Source: Pedobacter sp. SL55 (lineage in GTDB: Bacteria; Bacteroidota; Bacteroidia; Sphingobacteriales; Sphingobacteriaceae). Taken from it: a stretch of 64,000 nucleotides of DNA. Positions 9,830 to 21,080 of this stretch are shown here, one piece after another. Numbering within the stretch: position 1 is the first letter of the stretch; the number at the start of each line of letters is the position of its first letter. Made by a program: the position numbers and the translations under genes. The notes below the pieces were generated by a model, which was not told the origin of the DNA, ran no database searches, and was given only the letters and a program-made list of their open reading frames with translations. The DNA is taken from the NCBI RefSeq assembly GCF_026625705.1, contig NZ_CP113059.1, forward strand, positions 3,410,001-3,474,000, given 5' to 3'.

Positions 9830-9949
9830 CGTCATTGCGAGGTACGAAGCAATCTTTAAGTATTTTATTATTCAGCTATTTGTGTGTGGTATTTTTTCAA
9901 TCCATTTTGGATAACTGTAATATAGATTGCTTCGTACCTCGCAATGACG
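9830..9949. repeat. Dispersed inverted repeat with 26-bp perfect arms (CGTCATTGCGAGG family)
   Basis: Arms 9830-9855 and 9924-9949 are perfect reverse complements; the outer part reads CGTCATTGCGAGGTACGAAG. Diverged copies lie at 32945-33021 and 59362-59425. Its size and multiple copies suggest a REP- or MITE-like element. Confidence 0.85.
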
Positions 9950-9962
9950 AGTTAATTGTATA

Positions 9963-9987
9963 AAAAAAGCACCATTGCTGGTGCTTT
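9963..9987 (-). terminator. Intrinsic terminator of the pyrG-yidC operon
   Basis: AAAGCACCA (9966-9974), loop TTGC, TGGTGCTTT (9979-9987). Read on the minus strand the hairpin is followed by a run of T, 30 bases after the yidC stop. Confidence 0.85.
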
Positions 9988-10016
9988 CTCTATTATTGTT
10001 TTATTGTGATTTGTTG

Positions 10017-11810
10017 CTATTTTTTCTTCTGGTTAGCTTGTTGTTGTTGCTGACGCATGTATTCTTCTAAACGAGCTTGGAAACCAGTTTTCTTTTTTTC
10101 TACTTTAGGTTTTGCTTTGTTTTCTTGTAAAATCGCATGGATTTTATCATCATTTACCATTTTTCTAATAATAAACTGCTGCAAGAAAGTAAGCATGTTA
10201 GCCAAGAAATAGTAATAGTTTAATCCTGATGGATAGCTATTTAATACCCCTAAGAAAATAATTGGCATAATGTAACCAATGTACTTCATTTGGCCAGTAG
10301 CACCAGAAATTTGATTGTTAAAGTAGGTGTAAATTAATGTTGAAATCGTCATTAAAATACACATTAAACTCAAGTGGTCGCCAATAAAAGGAACATTGAA
10401 ACCAAAGTTGATAAAGTTATCATAAGTAGATAAATCTTTCATCCAAAGGAAACTTTCGCCTCTTAATTCAAACAAGTTAGGGAAGAAGAAGAAGAAAGCC
10501 ATTACAAAAGGTAGTTGCAATAACATAGGTAAACAACCACCTATTGGGTTAACGCCAACCTGTTTATACAATTTCAAGTATTCTTGTTGTAAAAGGGTAG
10601 GGTTGTCTTCGCCTACTTTAGCTTTAATTTCATCCATCTCTGGTTTTAAAACTCTCATTTTAGCCATAGAAACGTACGATTTGTAAGTTAATGGCGACAT
10701 GGCAAGTTTCAACAAAATGGTTAACACCAAGATGATTAAGCCGTAGCCCCAATTAAAGCCTTCCAAGAAGTTAAATACAGGTAATACCACAAAACGGTTG
10801 ATGTATTTTAATGGCCAGTAACCTAAATCTACTTGTTTTTCTATTTCGTGACCTTGGTCTTTTAACACACTGAATTTGTTAGTGCCAAAATAAAATTTGA
10901 AGTTATAGTTTTGGGCAGCTAACTGGTTAAATGGCAATTGCATATTAGCGCCATACCATTTAATTTGGCCAGGTTGTGTTAATATTTTCACCTCTAAATT
11001 TCCTTTTTCAAACGGAACAGATGGAATTAAAACTGCCGAGAAAAAGTGCTGTTTGAAAGAAAACCATTCGATTTTACCTTCTGTAAGTTCTTTTTTCTCG
11101 TCTTTATGTAAATCTAGATGATCTGGAGTTTCTTCTGTATATTTAAAGTAAGGGCCAGAATGCTCTTGTTCTTTTTTGGCATCTTTTTCTTGCTGCAATA
11201 AAGTAGTTTCCCAATTTAGGCTTACGTTGTTGCCTTGTATAACTTGGTTTAAGCCATTAAGATTAATGTTAAAATCTACATTATAGCTATTTGCAGGAAC
11301 TGTGTAAATGAAATCAATTGTTTTATCTGCACTGTAATTGGCACGCATGGTAACACCATTACCTGTTTTGGTTGCAGTAAAATACAAATCATTAGTATTG
11401 ATGTTTTTACCACCAATATTTAGGTTTAAGCCAAATTTATTTTGATTACCATCAAACAAAACTACAGGCTTATTGCCATAAGTTTTTTGGTTTTTAACTT
11501 CAACTGCTTGAATTTTACCACCTAAATTGCTAAATGTAATTTTTAGATCTTCGTTTTCTAAAACTGTAGTTTGCTCGGTTCCGGTAATGTTTGCCCCAAA
11601 AGGACCTTTAAGTGCTGCTGTATCAACCGTTTTTACAGTTTCTACTGCCGGTTGAGGTGTTGTAACTGGTTTTTTTAAACCTGCGTTTTTAATAGAGTCT
11701 TGTACTTGTTTTTCTCTCTTAATTTCAGCTTCTGATGGTCTCATGAAGAAAACGCCACCCGCTAAAATTATCATGATCAAGAACAGACCCGTGAATGTAT
11801 TTCTATCCAT
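10017..11810 (-). CDS. yidC: Membrane protein insertase YidC
   Basis: 597 residues. An N-terminal membrane anchor (FTGLFLIMIILAGGVFFM) is followed by a ~300-residue periplasmic beta-domain (conserved EWFSFKQHFFSAVLIP). The conserved insertase core follows: GYGLIILVLTILLKLAMSPL, the KPEMDEIKAK cytoplasmic hairpin, and PIGGCLPMLLQLPFVMAFF. It ends in a basic, Gln-rich tail (MRQQQQQANQKKK) likely to touch the ribosome. It inserts proteins into the inner membrane alone or with Sec. It starts 20 bases after pyrG, so the two are co-transcribed. Confidence 0.97.
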   Translation of the reverse strand: MDRNTFTGLFLIMIILAGGVFFMRPSEAEIKREKQVQDSIKNAGLKKPVTTPQPAVETVKTVDTAALKGPFGANITGTEQTTVLENEDLKITFSNLGGKIQAVEVKNQKTYGNKPVVLFDGNQNKFGLNLNIGGKNINTNDLYFTATKTGNGVTMRANYSADKTIDFIYTVPANSYNVDFNINLNGLNQVIQGNNVSLNWETTLLQQEKDAKKEQEHSGPYFKYTEETPDHLDLHKDEKKELTEGKIEWFSFKQHFFSAVLIPSVPFEKGNLEVKILTQPGQIKWYGANMQLPFNQLAAQNYNFKFYFGTNKFSVLKDQGHEIEKQVDLGYWPLKYINRFVVLPVFNFLEGFNWGYGLIILVLTILLKLAMSPLTYKSYVSMAKMRVLKPEMDEIKAKVGEDNPTLLQQEYLKLYKQVGVNPIGGCLPMLLQLPFVMAFFFFFPNLFELRGESFLWMKDLSTYDNFINFGFNVPFIGDHLSLMCILMTISTLIYTYFNNQISGATGQMKYIGYIMPIIFLGVLNSYPSGLNYYYFLANMLTFLQQFIIRKMVNDDKIHAILQENKAKPKVEKKKTGFQARLEEYMRQQQQQANQKKK

Positions 11811-11830
11811 TATACTGTTTTATACTGCTA

Positions 11831-13570
<1,740 letters not shown>

Positions 13571-13628
13571 CTACAAATGATAATGTACAAACAAGGCTTG
13601 TTTATAATTTCTCAACAGACTTAGAAAA

Positions 13629-13684
13629 GCCACAGATGCACAGATATTTATTATAAACTTTAAAAATATCTGTGCATCTGTGGC
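13629..13684. repeat. Perfect 21-bp inverted repeat, GCCACAGATGCACAGAT family
   Basis: Arms 13629-13649 and 13664-13684 are exact reverse complements with a 14-bp spacer. It sits 8 bases after the stop of the SDR gene and could act as its terminator. Single or degenerate arms are at 4578, 27201 and 53105. Confidence 0.85.
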
Positions 13685-13691
13685 TAATAAA

Positions 13692-14393
13692 CTACTTTGT
13701 CTTAGTCGGTCTTACTTCAATTTTTGAAGGCAATACATTAGGATTCAAATTCAATAAATCTACTACCATCTGACCTAAATCTTCTGGTTGTATTTTCCAT
13801 CCATCGGCATCATTTGGTTGGTGATCATTAAAGTGAGAAGTTACCGAACCAGGCATAATAGTCGTTGTCTTTACATCATATTCTCTCAAATCTAGCATAG
13901 CCGCTTGCGTAAAACCAACAACGCCAAACTTAGAGGCATTGTAGCCAGCGCCATTTGCAAAGAAATTGGTTCCTGCTAAACTGGCTATAGAAATATAGTA
14001 ACCTTTGTTGGTCTTTAACTGCTCAACGCTTGCTTTTAAGGTATGAAAAACACCAGTTAGGTTGGTGTCAATCATTGCATTCCAATCTTCTAAACTTAAC
14101 TGATCGATAGGGGCAAACTTACCTACACCCGCATTAGCAATAACAATATCTAGTTTACCAAACTTATTTACGATTTCCGAAACAGCAGCTTCTTCATCCC
14201 CATAGTTAGCTACGTTAGAAGCAATGGCTAGTACATTCTCACTACCTAATTCAGCTTTTGCTTTTTCTACATCAGTTAATTTTCTACCAGAGATAGCCAC
14301 CTTTAAACCTGCATTAATCAATGCTTTAGCTATACCGAAACCTATTCCTTTTGTGCCGCCCGTAATGTAGGCTACTTTATTTTCTAAACTCAT
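13692..14393 (-). CDS. Short-chain dehydrogenase/reductase
   Basis: 233 residues, typical classical SDR length. The cofactor motif is YITGGTKGIGFGIAKAL, followed by IANAGVGKF. The catalytic Ser-Tyr-Lys triad is in SIASLAGTNFFANGAGYNAS, then K in YNASKFG. The enzyme is cytoplasmic and uses NAD(P)H; R/K residues after beta-2 (SGRKLTD) suggest NADP. The substrate is unknown; it resembles the 3-ketoacyl-ACP reductase-like group. It stands alone between pyrG and surE. Confidence 0.9.
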   Translation of the reverse strand: MSLENKVAYITGGTKGIGFGIAKALINAGLKVAISGRKLTDVEKAKAELGSENVLAIASNVANYGDEEAAVSEIVNKFGKLDIVIANAGVGKFAPIDQLSLEDWNAMIDTNLTGVFHTLKASVEQLKTNKGYYISIASLAGTNFFANGAGYNASKFGVVGFTQAAMLDLREYDVKTTTIMPGSVTSHFNDHQPNDADGWKIQPEDLGQMVVDLLNLNPNVLPSKIEVRPTKTK

Positions 14394-14492
14394 ATAATTA
14401 TACTTAAAATTAAATTCAAAAGTGCGAAATCAATATATATTCAATGTTTTTTAGATGTAAAATAAGTGGTCAGTTGCTTACTGATACCTTAA

Positions 14493-15227
14493 CTACTGAT
14501 CACTCAATTTTTCCTTCAACCTCCGTTCATCAGTTAAGTCTAACCGTAATGGGGTAATAGATACGTAATTGCGCTCCATTGCCCAACGATCACTATGTTT
14601 CTCTGCTTGATCTAGCGACCTGACAGAAATCCAAAAATTCTTTCTTCCCATTGGATCTTCTCCTGGAATTACCGTACCGTCATACAAACTTACCGATTGC
14701 CTAGTCCACATCATATCAATTGGCTCTTTTGGGAAATTCACATTGTAAAGTGCCACTTCCTTAGTTTCAAAAAGCAGATTTAAACTTCGTTCTACAAAGG
14801 GAGTTAGCCGATTAAAATCAGGTTCTGTTTTACCTACAGGTGTACTTAATGCAATGCCCTTAACTCCCAATAGTACTGCTTGTTTTGCAGCAGCTAATGT
14901 ACCCGAATGCCACATCGAATTACCTAAGTTTGGCCCCATGTTGATACCTGATAAAACCACATCCGTGTCTGGATACATGTGTAAACCTAAAGCCACACAG
15001 TCGGCTGGCGTGCCATTTACACGAAAAGCCTCTATACCTTCAAAAGTGATAGGTGATTTTTTATAGGTTAATGGCCGTGAATGGGTAATGGCATGCCCCA
15101 TAGAAGATTGTTCCACATCTGGCGCTACAGCTCTAACCGTCCCAAATTTTAAAGCCGTTTGTGCTAATGCTGCTATACCTGGACTATATATGCCATCATC
15201 GTTTGTGATTAAGATATTCATATTCAT
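14493..15227 (-). CDS. surE: 5'/3'-nucleotidase SurE
   Basis: About 244 residues. The metal-binding Asp pair is in ILITNDDGIYSPG; NGTPADCV and SGINMGPNLGNSMWHSGT are further family signatures. Starts at 15227 or 15221 (MNILITNDDG) are both possible. SurE removes phosphate from nucleoside 5'- and 3'-monophosphates and is linked to stationary-phase survival. It is divergent from the lipid kinase gene at 15301. Confidence 0.95.
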   Translation of the reverse strand: MNMNILITNDDGIYSPGIAALAQTALKFGTVRAVAPDVEQSSMGHAITHSRPLTYKKSPITFEGIEAFRVNGTPADCVALGLHMYPDTDVVLSGINMGPNLGNSMWHSGTLAAAKQAVLLGVKGIALSTPVGKTEPDFNRLTPFVERSLNLLFETKEVALYNVNFPKEPIDMMWTRQSVSLYDGTVIPGEDPMGRKNFWISVRSLDQAEKHSDRWAMERNYVSITPLRLDLTDERRLKEKLSDQ

Positions 15228-15300
15228 CAAATTTTAGTGATGTATTAAAAACTATTATAAGGCTGTTATTGTTGACAACAAATGAAAATAGATATTCGCC

Positions 15301-16203
15301 ATGAAGATACAAGAGACTAAAATTCAATTGGTACACAACCCAACAGCAGGCGCAGAAGAGCACGAAGCTGAGCATTTGATGGAGTTATTACAAGCGGCGG
15401 GTTATAAGGGTAATTACTCATCTTCTAAAAAGAAAATCCTTAAAAAAGTAGCTGCTGATGTGAAATATATTGCAGTTGCGGGTGGCGATGGCACCGTTCG
15501 AAAAACGATTTTAGCTATGCTTGATAAAAAGCTGAAGTACAAGAGGCCAGTAGCTATTTTGCCTTTAGGTACTGCGAATAATATTGCTAGTTCTTTAGCT
15601 ATTGAAGAAAATCTACGTTTAAATGCAGATACCTGGAGAAATGAGAAATTTCAAAAATTGGATATTGGGGTTGCCAAGACCCGTAAAGATGAAGAACATT
15701 TTATAGAATCCTTTGGTTTTGGTTTGTTTCCGGCGTTAATTAAATGGATGGACGAGCAACCTAGAACACCAGCTGAAGAACCAGATGATGAAGTAAAACA
15801 AGCTCACAATGCCTTATTGCATTTAGCCAATCACTACGAACCTATAAGGGCATCGATGGTTTACGATGGAAAAGAAGTAAGCAATGAATTTCTGATGATT
15901 GAATTGTTGAATATTTCTCGATTAGGTCCTAAACTGCAATTAGCAAAAGCTGATCCAGGCGATGGCTTACTAGAATTAATAGCAGTTAAAGCCAGTCAAC
16001 GTCCAATTTTGATTAAATATTTTGAAGAAATAGTTGCCGGCAACAAGCCAGTATTTCCAATTAAGTCTGCAAAAGTGAACCAGATTAAAATTTCGGTAGA
16101 TACTAAAGATATTCATGTAGATGACGAATTAAAAGAAGTGAAATCCCCTAATTGGAACATCAGTGTTTTGCCAAATATGATGGATGTAATCTTAACAAAA
16201 TAG
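15301..16203 (+). CDS. Diacylglycerol kinase-like / YegS-type lipid kinase
   Basis: 300 residues of the DAGK catalytic fold. The nucleotide-binding motif is VAGGDGTVRKTI, followed by AILPLGTANNIASSL and the C-terminal IHVDDELKEV. Such enzymes phosphorylate diacylglycerol or related lipids at the inner membrane. The ATG lies at the window's natural ORF start. It is 7 bases from the M23 peptidase gene, so the two are probably one operon. Confidence 0.88.
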   Translation: MKIQETKIQLVHNPTAGAEEHEAEHLMELLQAAGYKGNYSSSKKKILKKVAADVKYIAVAGGDGTVRKTILAMLDKKLKYKRPVAILPLGTANNIASSLAIEENLRLNADTWRNEKFQKLDIGVAKTRKDEEHFIESFGFGLFPALIKWMDEQPRTPAEEPDDEVKQAHNALLHLANHYEPIRASMVYDGKEVSNEFLMIELLNISRLGPKLQLAKADPGDGLLELIAVKASQRPILIKYFEEIVAGNKPVFPIKSAKVNQIKISVDTKDIHVDDELKEVKSPNWNISVLPNMMDVILTK

Positions 16204-16210
16204 ATTTAAA

Positions 16211-17516
16211 ATGAAGTTCAGACCACACTATTTCTTGATTCTCATTGCTGTTATTTTTGCTTGTAAAAGTGGCCCATTCAATTTATTGAAACCTGCATCT
16301 CCACATAAAGAGTATGAAAGAAAGTTAGTTAGTGCGGGTTTAGAGCGCAATACAATGGGTAAAGCTTGGATAGTTAAGGCAAATAATTTATTGACAAATG
16401 CGGTCGGCATCAAACTTCCTTATAAAGAAAGCGGTTATTTTGCTGCTGATAAAGTTGATGGTGCTGGCTTTAAGTTTAGCTTGCAGCGAGGACAAATGCT
16501 TACCGCAAGATTAACTAAGCAATCTGTTAATCAGTTTTTGATCTATATGGATTTTTGGGAACGTAGTGAAAATGGAGAGTTTAAAGTGCTAGCTTTTGCC
16601 GACAGTTTAGGGGCGGAATTACAATGGGAGGCCAAAAGAAGCGGCGAGTACTTTTTTGCGCTTACAGCCAGAGTTATTAAGTAGTGGCTCTTATAGCTTG
16701 GAGTTGGTTGTCGGTCCGTCCTTGGCTTATCCCTTAAAGGCAGTAAATAGAAAGCAAATTCAAAGTTTTTTTGGTGTAGGTAGAGACAATAATACACGTA
16801 AACATGAAGGAATTGATATTTTTTCGGCTTTTAGAACGCCAGTATTGGCTATTGCCGAAGGAACGGTTACTCGCGTAAACGAAAACAACTTAGGTGGCAA
16901 AGTGGTTTGGTTTAGTCCAAAAGGGAAGGACTATAGTTTATATTACGCACATTTAGATGAACAAATTGCGACCACTGGTCAGCAAGTTTTAGTTGGCGAC
17001 ACTTTAGGATTGATGGGGAACACAGGTAATGCCAAAACTACACCTCCGCATTTGCATTTCGGGATTTACACCAGCCAAGGAGCAGTAGATCCGCTGCCAT
17101 TTGTTGATCCATTGATTCTGCCAGCACCAAAAATCAATAGTGATATTGACAAACTAAATACCACCTTACGCACTTTAAATAAACCTATTGAAATTGCTGA
17201 TAATCAGGAATTAGCTAAGCCTGAAATTTTGAAACAAAATACAGTGGTACGGGTATTAGCCGCTGTTGGAAATCATTATAAAATTGAACTGCCCAATGGT
17301 AAAACAGGTTACGTTGCCAATAAATCTTTGGTAGAAACTACAAAACTCAACGCACTTACAATTGCGGATCATCGCTCGTTATTAGACTATCCAAATCTAG
17401 TAGCGGGGATTAAGACAACCTTGACTGCTGGGCAAACCGTAAATGTATTGGGCAATTTTGAAAATTTTCAATTGGTAAGCACAAGTGATGGAAAGATAGG
17501 ATGGATTAGTTTATGA
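16211..17516 (+). pseudogene. M23-family cell-wall metallopeptidase lipoprotein with SH3 tail, split by a one-base frameshift
   Basis: Two overlapping frames make one protein of ~434 residues. The first begins MKFRPHYFLILIAVIFAC, a lipoprotein signal with its cysteine at residue 18. Removing one T from the T6 run at 16652-16657 turns GEYFFALTARVIK-stop into GEYFLRLQPELLSSGSYSLE, which continues into the peptidase. The LytM/M23 domain has HEGID and HLHFG zinc ligands, followed by two bacterial SH3-like segments (KTGYVANKSL and GKIGWISL). The family cuts peptidoglycan cross-bridges or stems. The next gene is a NamZ muramidase. I judge the shift to be more likely a sequencing error than true loss. 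Confidence 0.85.
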
Positions 17517-17629
17517 TAACTAAACTTGATGTTAGCTATTAAAGTTGCAAAAAACCGCAAAAACAAGTAAAATCTGTTATGCTTTTAAATTTTGTTGATT
17601 ATCTTTATCATTCAATCAAATAGATAACC

Positions 17630-18843
17630 ATGAAATTGTTTTCTTTTTAGCTATTGCTACGCTTTTACTTTCCTGTTCGCCAAAAATTATGGCAACTAAA
17701 ACCGACGCCAATAATTCGGGCATTAAAACTGGCGCAGAACAAACGGAATTGTATTTACCCTTGCTAAAAGGCAAAAGAGTTGCTGTATTAGCTAACCAAA
17801 CTTCTATTATTGGTAAAACCCATTTGGTAGATAGTTTACAGAAACTAGGGGTAAACATTGTAAAGGTATTTGGGCCAGAGCATGGTTTTAGAGGCAATGC
17901 AAGTGCGGGTGCCAAAGTAGCCGATGAAATAGATCAGCAAACAGGTATTCCAATTATCTCGTTGTACGGCAAAAAGAACAAGCCAAGCACAGCAGATTTG
18001 GCCGATGTGGATATTTTAATCTATGATTTACAAGATGTGGGTGTACGTTTTTATACCAACATTAATGCTTTATCTCGTTTAATGGAAGCTTGCGAGGCGA
18101 GTAAAAAAACTTTATTGATTTTAGATCGTCCAAATCCAAATGCGTATTTAATTGATGGACCAGTGTTAGATATGAAATATAAATCGGGCATTGGCATGTT
18201 TCCTATCCCAATGTCGCACGGTTTAACGGTGGCCGAATTTGCACAAATGGCCAATGGCGAAGGTTGGTTAACCAACAAAGTAAAGGCCGATTTAAAAATC
18301 ATTAAGGTGGCCAATTATAACCACGATATGCCATACACTTTGCCCGTGCCGCCATCACCAAATTTGAACACACAACAATCTATTTTGCTTTACCCAAGTG
18401 TATGTATGTTTGAGGGTGTATATGTAAACCACGGCCGCGGCACTTACGATCCTTTTACGATTTTGGGAAGCCCAGCTTATAAAGGTATTTATAGCTTTAG
18501 CTTTACACCGAAAAGCATTAAAGGCATGGCCGAAAGTCCGATTTTTATGGATGAGGTTTGCTATGGTATCGATTTACGCAATTACGATACGGAGCAGTTA
18601 AGGAAAAGCAAAAAGATTAATTTCGAGTGGATTAAAGAATTGTACAAAAATCATCCTAAAAAAGAGCAGTTTTTCGAATCGAAGTTTAGCAACCAAATGA
18701 ACAACATCGAAATTCAGATTGGTAGAGGCGACTTTAGGCAACAAATTATTGATGATGTACCTATCGAAACCATTAGAGCGGGCTGGGAGCCGGGATTGAA
18801 AGCTTACAAGGAGATGAGGAAGAAGTATTTGCTGTATCCATAA
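17630..18843 (+). CDS. namZ: DUF1343 / NamZ-like exo-beta-N-acetylmuramidase (GH171), probable lipoprotein; frameshift in signal peptide
   Basis: The body from the ATG at 17689 carries family motifs: VFGPEHGFRGNASAGAKV, LQDVGVRFYTN, ILLYPSVCMFEGVYVNHGRG and GSPAYKGIYSF. DUF1343 proteins were shown to be NamZ exo-muramidases that release MurNAc from glycan ends. The ORF as read lacks a signal peptide. However, ATG at 17630 followed by one extra T in the T5 run at 17644-17648 gives MKLFSFLAIATLLLSCSPK, a textbook lipoprotein signal joined in frame. The M23 peptidase just upstream suggests joint peptidoglycan turnover or recycling. Activity here is inferred from family only. Confidence 0.85.
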
Positions 18844-18890
18844 ATATTATACACTATTGCGCATTTGCTTATGAGAGTCGCGTCATTCTC

Positions 18891-18969
18891 ACGCATGTGG
18901 GAATCCTAATGCATTAGCTATTTATTACACAATTCTCATAACCATACCTAATTAGGCTGAGCATGACGA
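18891..18969. repeat. Probable dispersed repeat fragment (CGTCATTCTCACGC ... GCATGACG)
   Basis: The ends are CGTCATTCTCACGCATGTGG and GAGCATGACG, resembling the GTCAT...ATGAC framing of the other dispersed repeats, but the arms are not perfectly complementary. It marks the left edge of the accessory island. Confidence 0.4.
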
Positions 18970-19032
18970 TTGACAATTCTTAAATGTAAAATTAAATTCA
19001 AAAAAATATAAAAATATCCTTATTTGTACCAA

Positions 19033-19074
19033 AATGTAAAAATAAGCATGTAAAAAATAGCTTGTTTTTACATT
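19033..19074. repeat. Left copy of the 40-bp palindromic repeat flanking the UPF0158/ATPase island
   Basis: AATGTAAAAATAAGC (19033-19047) pairs with GCTTGTTTTTACATT (19060-19074) with one mismatch. It aligns without gaps over about 40 bases to 21011-21050, on the other side of the two genes. Confidence 0.7.
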
Positions 19075-19089
19075 AAAAATTCCAAAACT

Positions 19090-19506
19090 CTATTTTACTA
19101 TTCTTATTTGATCCAGAACGTAATCTTGCAATTGCATTTGCTTAAAACCAATGTTGGCGGTACTCGCCAGCGCCATCTATTATAGTTTTAAAATGTGCAA
19201 AGGGACGTTTTTAGCCAAAGCATTTAACAATTGATTGCTTAAATTTTTGTTGCTGAGCTGTTGGGCAAACTCATCCATTATTTCAAAACTCTCGCGTGAA
19301 CTTGGTTTGTTGATGAGAATGAAATTCCTTTTGTCTTTTTTGATTTTTGCCAAATCCTTACCATAAAATTCTTCTAGGTCATCCACTGTTTCTTCAAAGT
19401 CTGGAATATAAACCAGCTCGCCAGTTTTAATATTGTAGTAGCAGCAAAAGCCATAATCTAATTGTTCTGCTATTTCTTTGATTTGTGAAAGTGTTGGCGC
19501 TGTCAT
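19090..19506 (-). pseudogene. UPF0158-family protein, broken by two one-base frameshifts
   Basis: As read, the frame stops at 19180 after 108 residues (MTAPTLSQIKEIAEQLDYGF onward). Restoring one A in the A5 run (plus-strand T5, 19208-19212) changes LLNALAKNVPLHILKL into LLNALAKKRPFAHFKTIID, then GAGEYRQHWF. Removing one T from the T4 run (plus-strand A4, 19144-19147) continues KQMQLQDYVLDQIRIVK-stop. The result is ~138 residues, the usual UPF0158 (PF03682) length with its expected C-terminus. Function of the family is unknown. It follows the DUF4143 ATPase by 26 bases and is likely co-transcribed. Confidence 0.75.
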
Positions 19507-19532
19507 TTTGGTATTTTATAATAACAAATAGG

Positions 19533-20989
19533 CTAATCGTTTAGCCACATTGATTTTTTAACGAGTGTTACTACGCCAATATTGTAGGCATAAATAGCTG
19601 CAGGTACAAAAGTAATGTTTACATCGTCTATGGTTTTATTGCCAGCTAAATCAATAGTAGTAACTAAAGTTGCCTTAAATTTATTTTGGTTGCAAAAATT
19701 TAGCAAGCTATTTAACGCTTGCGGTTTTTCGAAATACCGGTTACTCCATTTAACTTCTACACACCATTGGGGTTTAAATAATTTGTGATCTATCAATACA
19801 ATATCAACTTCTCCTTCTGTACGACCCATTTTCCATCTGGCATATTTTAAGTCAAGGTTTTCCCTATGCATCCATTGCGAAAATATGGCAGTCTCAACCA
19901 TGTTCCCTGTTTCGCTGTCTGTTTCTTGAATAGGAGAGAACAAGGCTGTTCTTAATGATGGATTGGTTAAGTAAACTTTAAAATTGGTAATCCGTTTAAA
20001 TTTTTTAGCGTTTACATCTATTTTATGAATTACCTTAATTAAAAATGCGGCTTCCAGATATTCCAGATACTTTTTGATGATTTCTTTTTGAATGCCGCTA
20101 TCTTTTGCTAAACGCTCAAAAGAAAATTCATTACCCGTGTTATAGGCCAGGTAGCTAAAAAAGCTATTCAATTCTTGAACATCTTTAATGCCATACAAAC
20201 TTGGTAAATCTCTCAATAATACTTTATCTACAATGTCATTTTTAACATACCTGCCCATGTCGCTCTGTATCTTTTCAGATAAAACAACCTCGGGGTAGCC
20301 ACCAAAATTTAAGTAATGGAAAAACTCTTTATTAAGTGCTTTATTGTCGTGAGTAGTAAAAAAGGGATTTCCTTGTCATCATACTTAATAGATTTAGCCT
20401 GCATTAAATGCCCTAAATCTTTTAAGTGTATATACTCGTGAAAAGTGAGTGGAGGTAACATAAAATCAGTAAATCTGCCAGCTCCACTTTCAGAACTTTG
20501 CAGACGTAAGGCAGCAGCAGCAGATCCAGAAACTATAAATTTGGTTTTGGGATAAAAATCTACCAGTACTTTAAGGTGTCTTTCCCAATCTTTTAAATAC
20601 TGAATTTCGTCAAAAAACACGAAACAGTCTTCTAAGTTATTTAGGGCTACAGCATCTTTGGCTAACAAGAGTATTTCTTCTAAACCTAACTGCATATAAA
20701 TAGGATTATCTATACCGATGAAAAAGATTTTTTTAGGAGCAATATTTTCGGCCAATAATTCTTGAATGGCATGAAACATCATTACAGTTTTGCCCACACG
20801 GCGTGGACCCATTAAAACTACAGCTCGTTTAATCTCCGTTTCTTTTACAAAAGGATAAAATAACTTAAAATATAGCCTTTTAGACATTTCGGTGTACGCT
20901 TGCTGTACTTGCCCCGTTAGCCACCATGGGTTTTCATATTGCAAACGCTCTAATCTTTTTGCTGTCGGAATAGATGTATTGAAATCCAT
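19533..20989 (-). pseudogene. AAA-family ATPase with C-terminal DUF4143, split by a one-base frameshift
   Basis: Reconstructed length ~485 residues. The N-terminal part has Walker A (LMGPRRVGKTVMMF), Walker B (CFVFFDEIQYLKDW) and sensor FIVSGSAAAALR. The C-terminal part is DUF4143-like with a nuclease-type core (EGEVDIVLID, CVEVKWSNRYFEKP). The frame is lost at a T6 run (plus-strand A6, 20358-20363). One more T gives KEIPFFTTHDNKALNKEFFH, then YLNFGGYPEVVL, joining both halves. Such ATPases are common in accessory regions of Bacteroidota, and their role is not established. The 40-bp palindrome sits 20-60 bases upstream of the start and may be its operator. Confidence 0.85.
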
Positions 20990-21010
20990 AAAAACATTTA
21001 ATTTTACCTA

Positions 21011-21050
21011 AATGTAAAAATAAGAAGATAAAAATAAGCTTATTTTTACA
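21011..21050. repeat. Right copy of the 40-bp palindromic repeat, upstream of the ATPase
   Basis: GTAAAAATAAG (21014-21024) and CTTATTTTTAC (21039-21049) are perfect inverted arms. The 40 bases match 19033-19072 except at a few inner positions. Its place just before the ATPase start allows an operator role; its pairing with the left copy allows an insertion-boundary role. Confidence 0.7.
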
Positions 21051-21080
21051 AAAAACGTAATAATAAGTTAAATTTAAGAT

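Noticed and set aside
16652..16657. Programmed ribosomal frameshifting at the T6 run in the M23 gene
   Set aside because: Nine similar breaks occur in unrelated genes, in both directions, without conserved slippery heptamers or following RNA structures.
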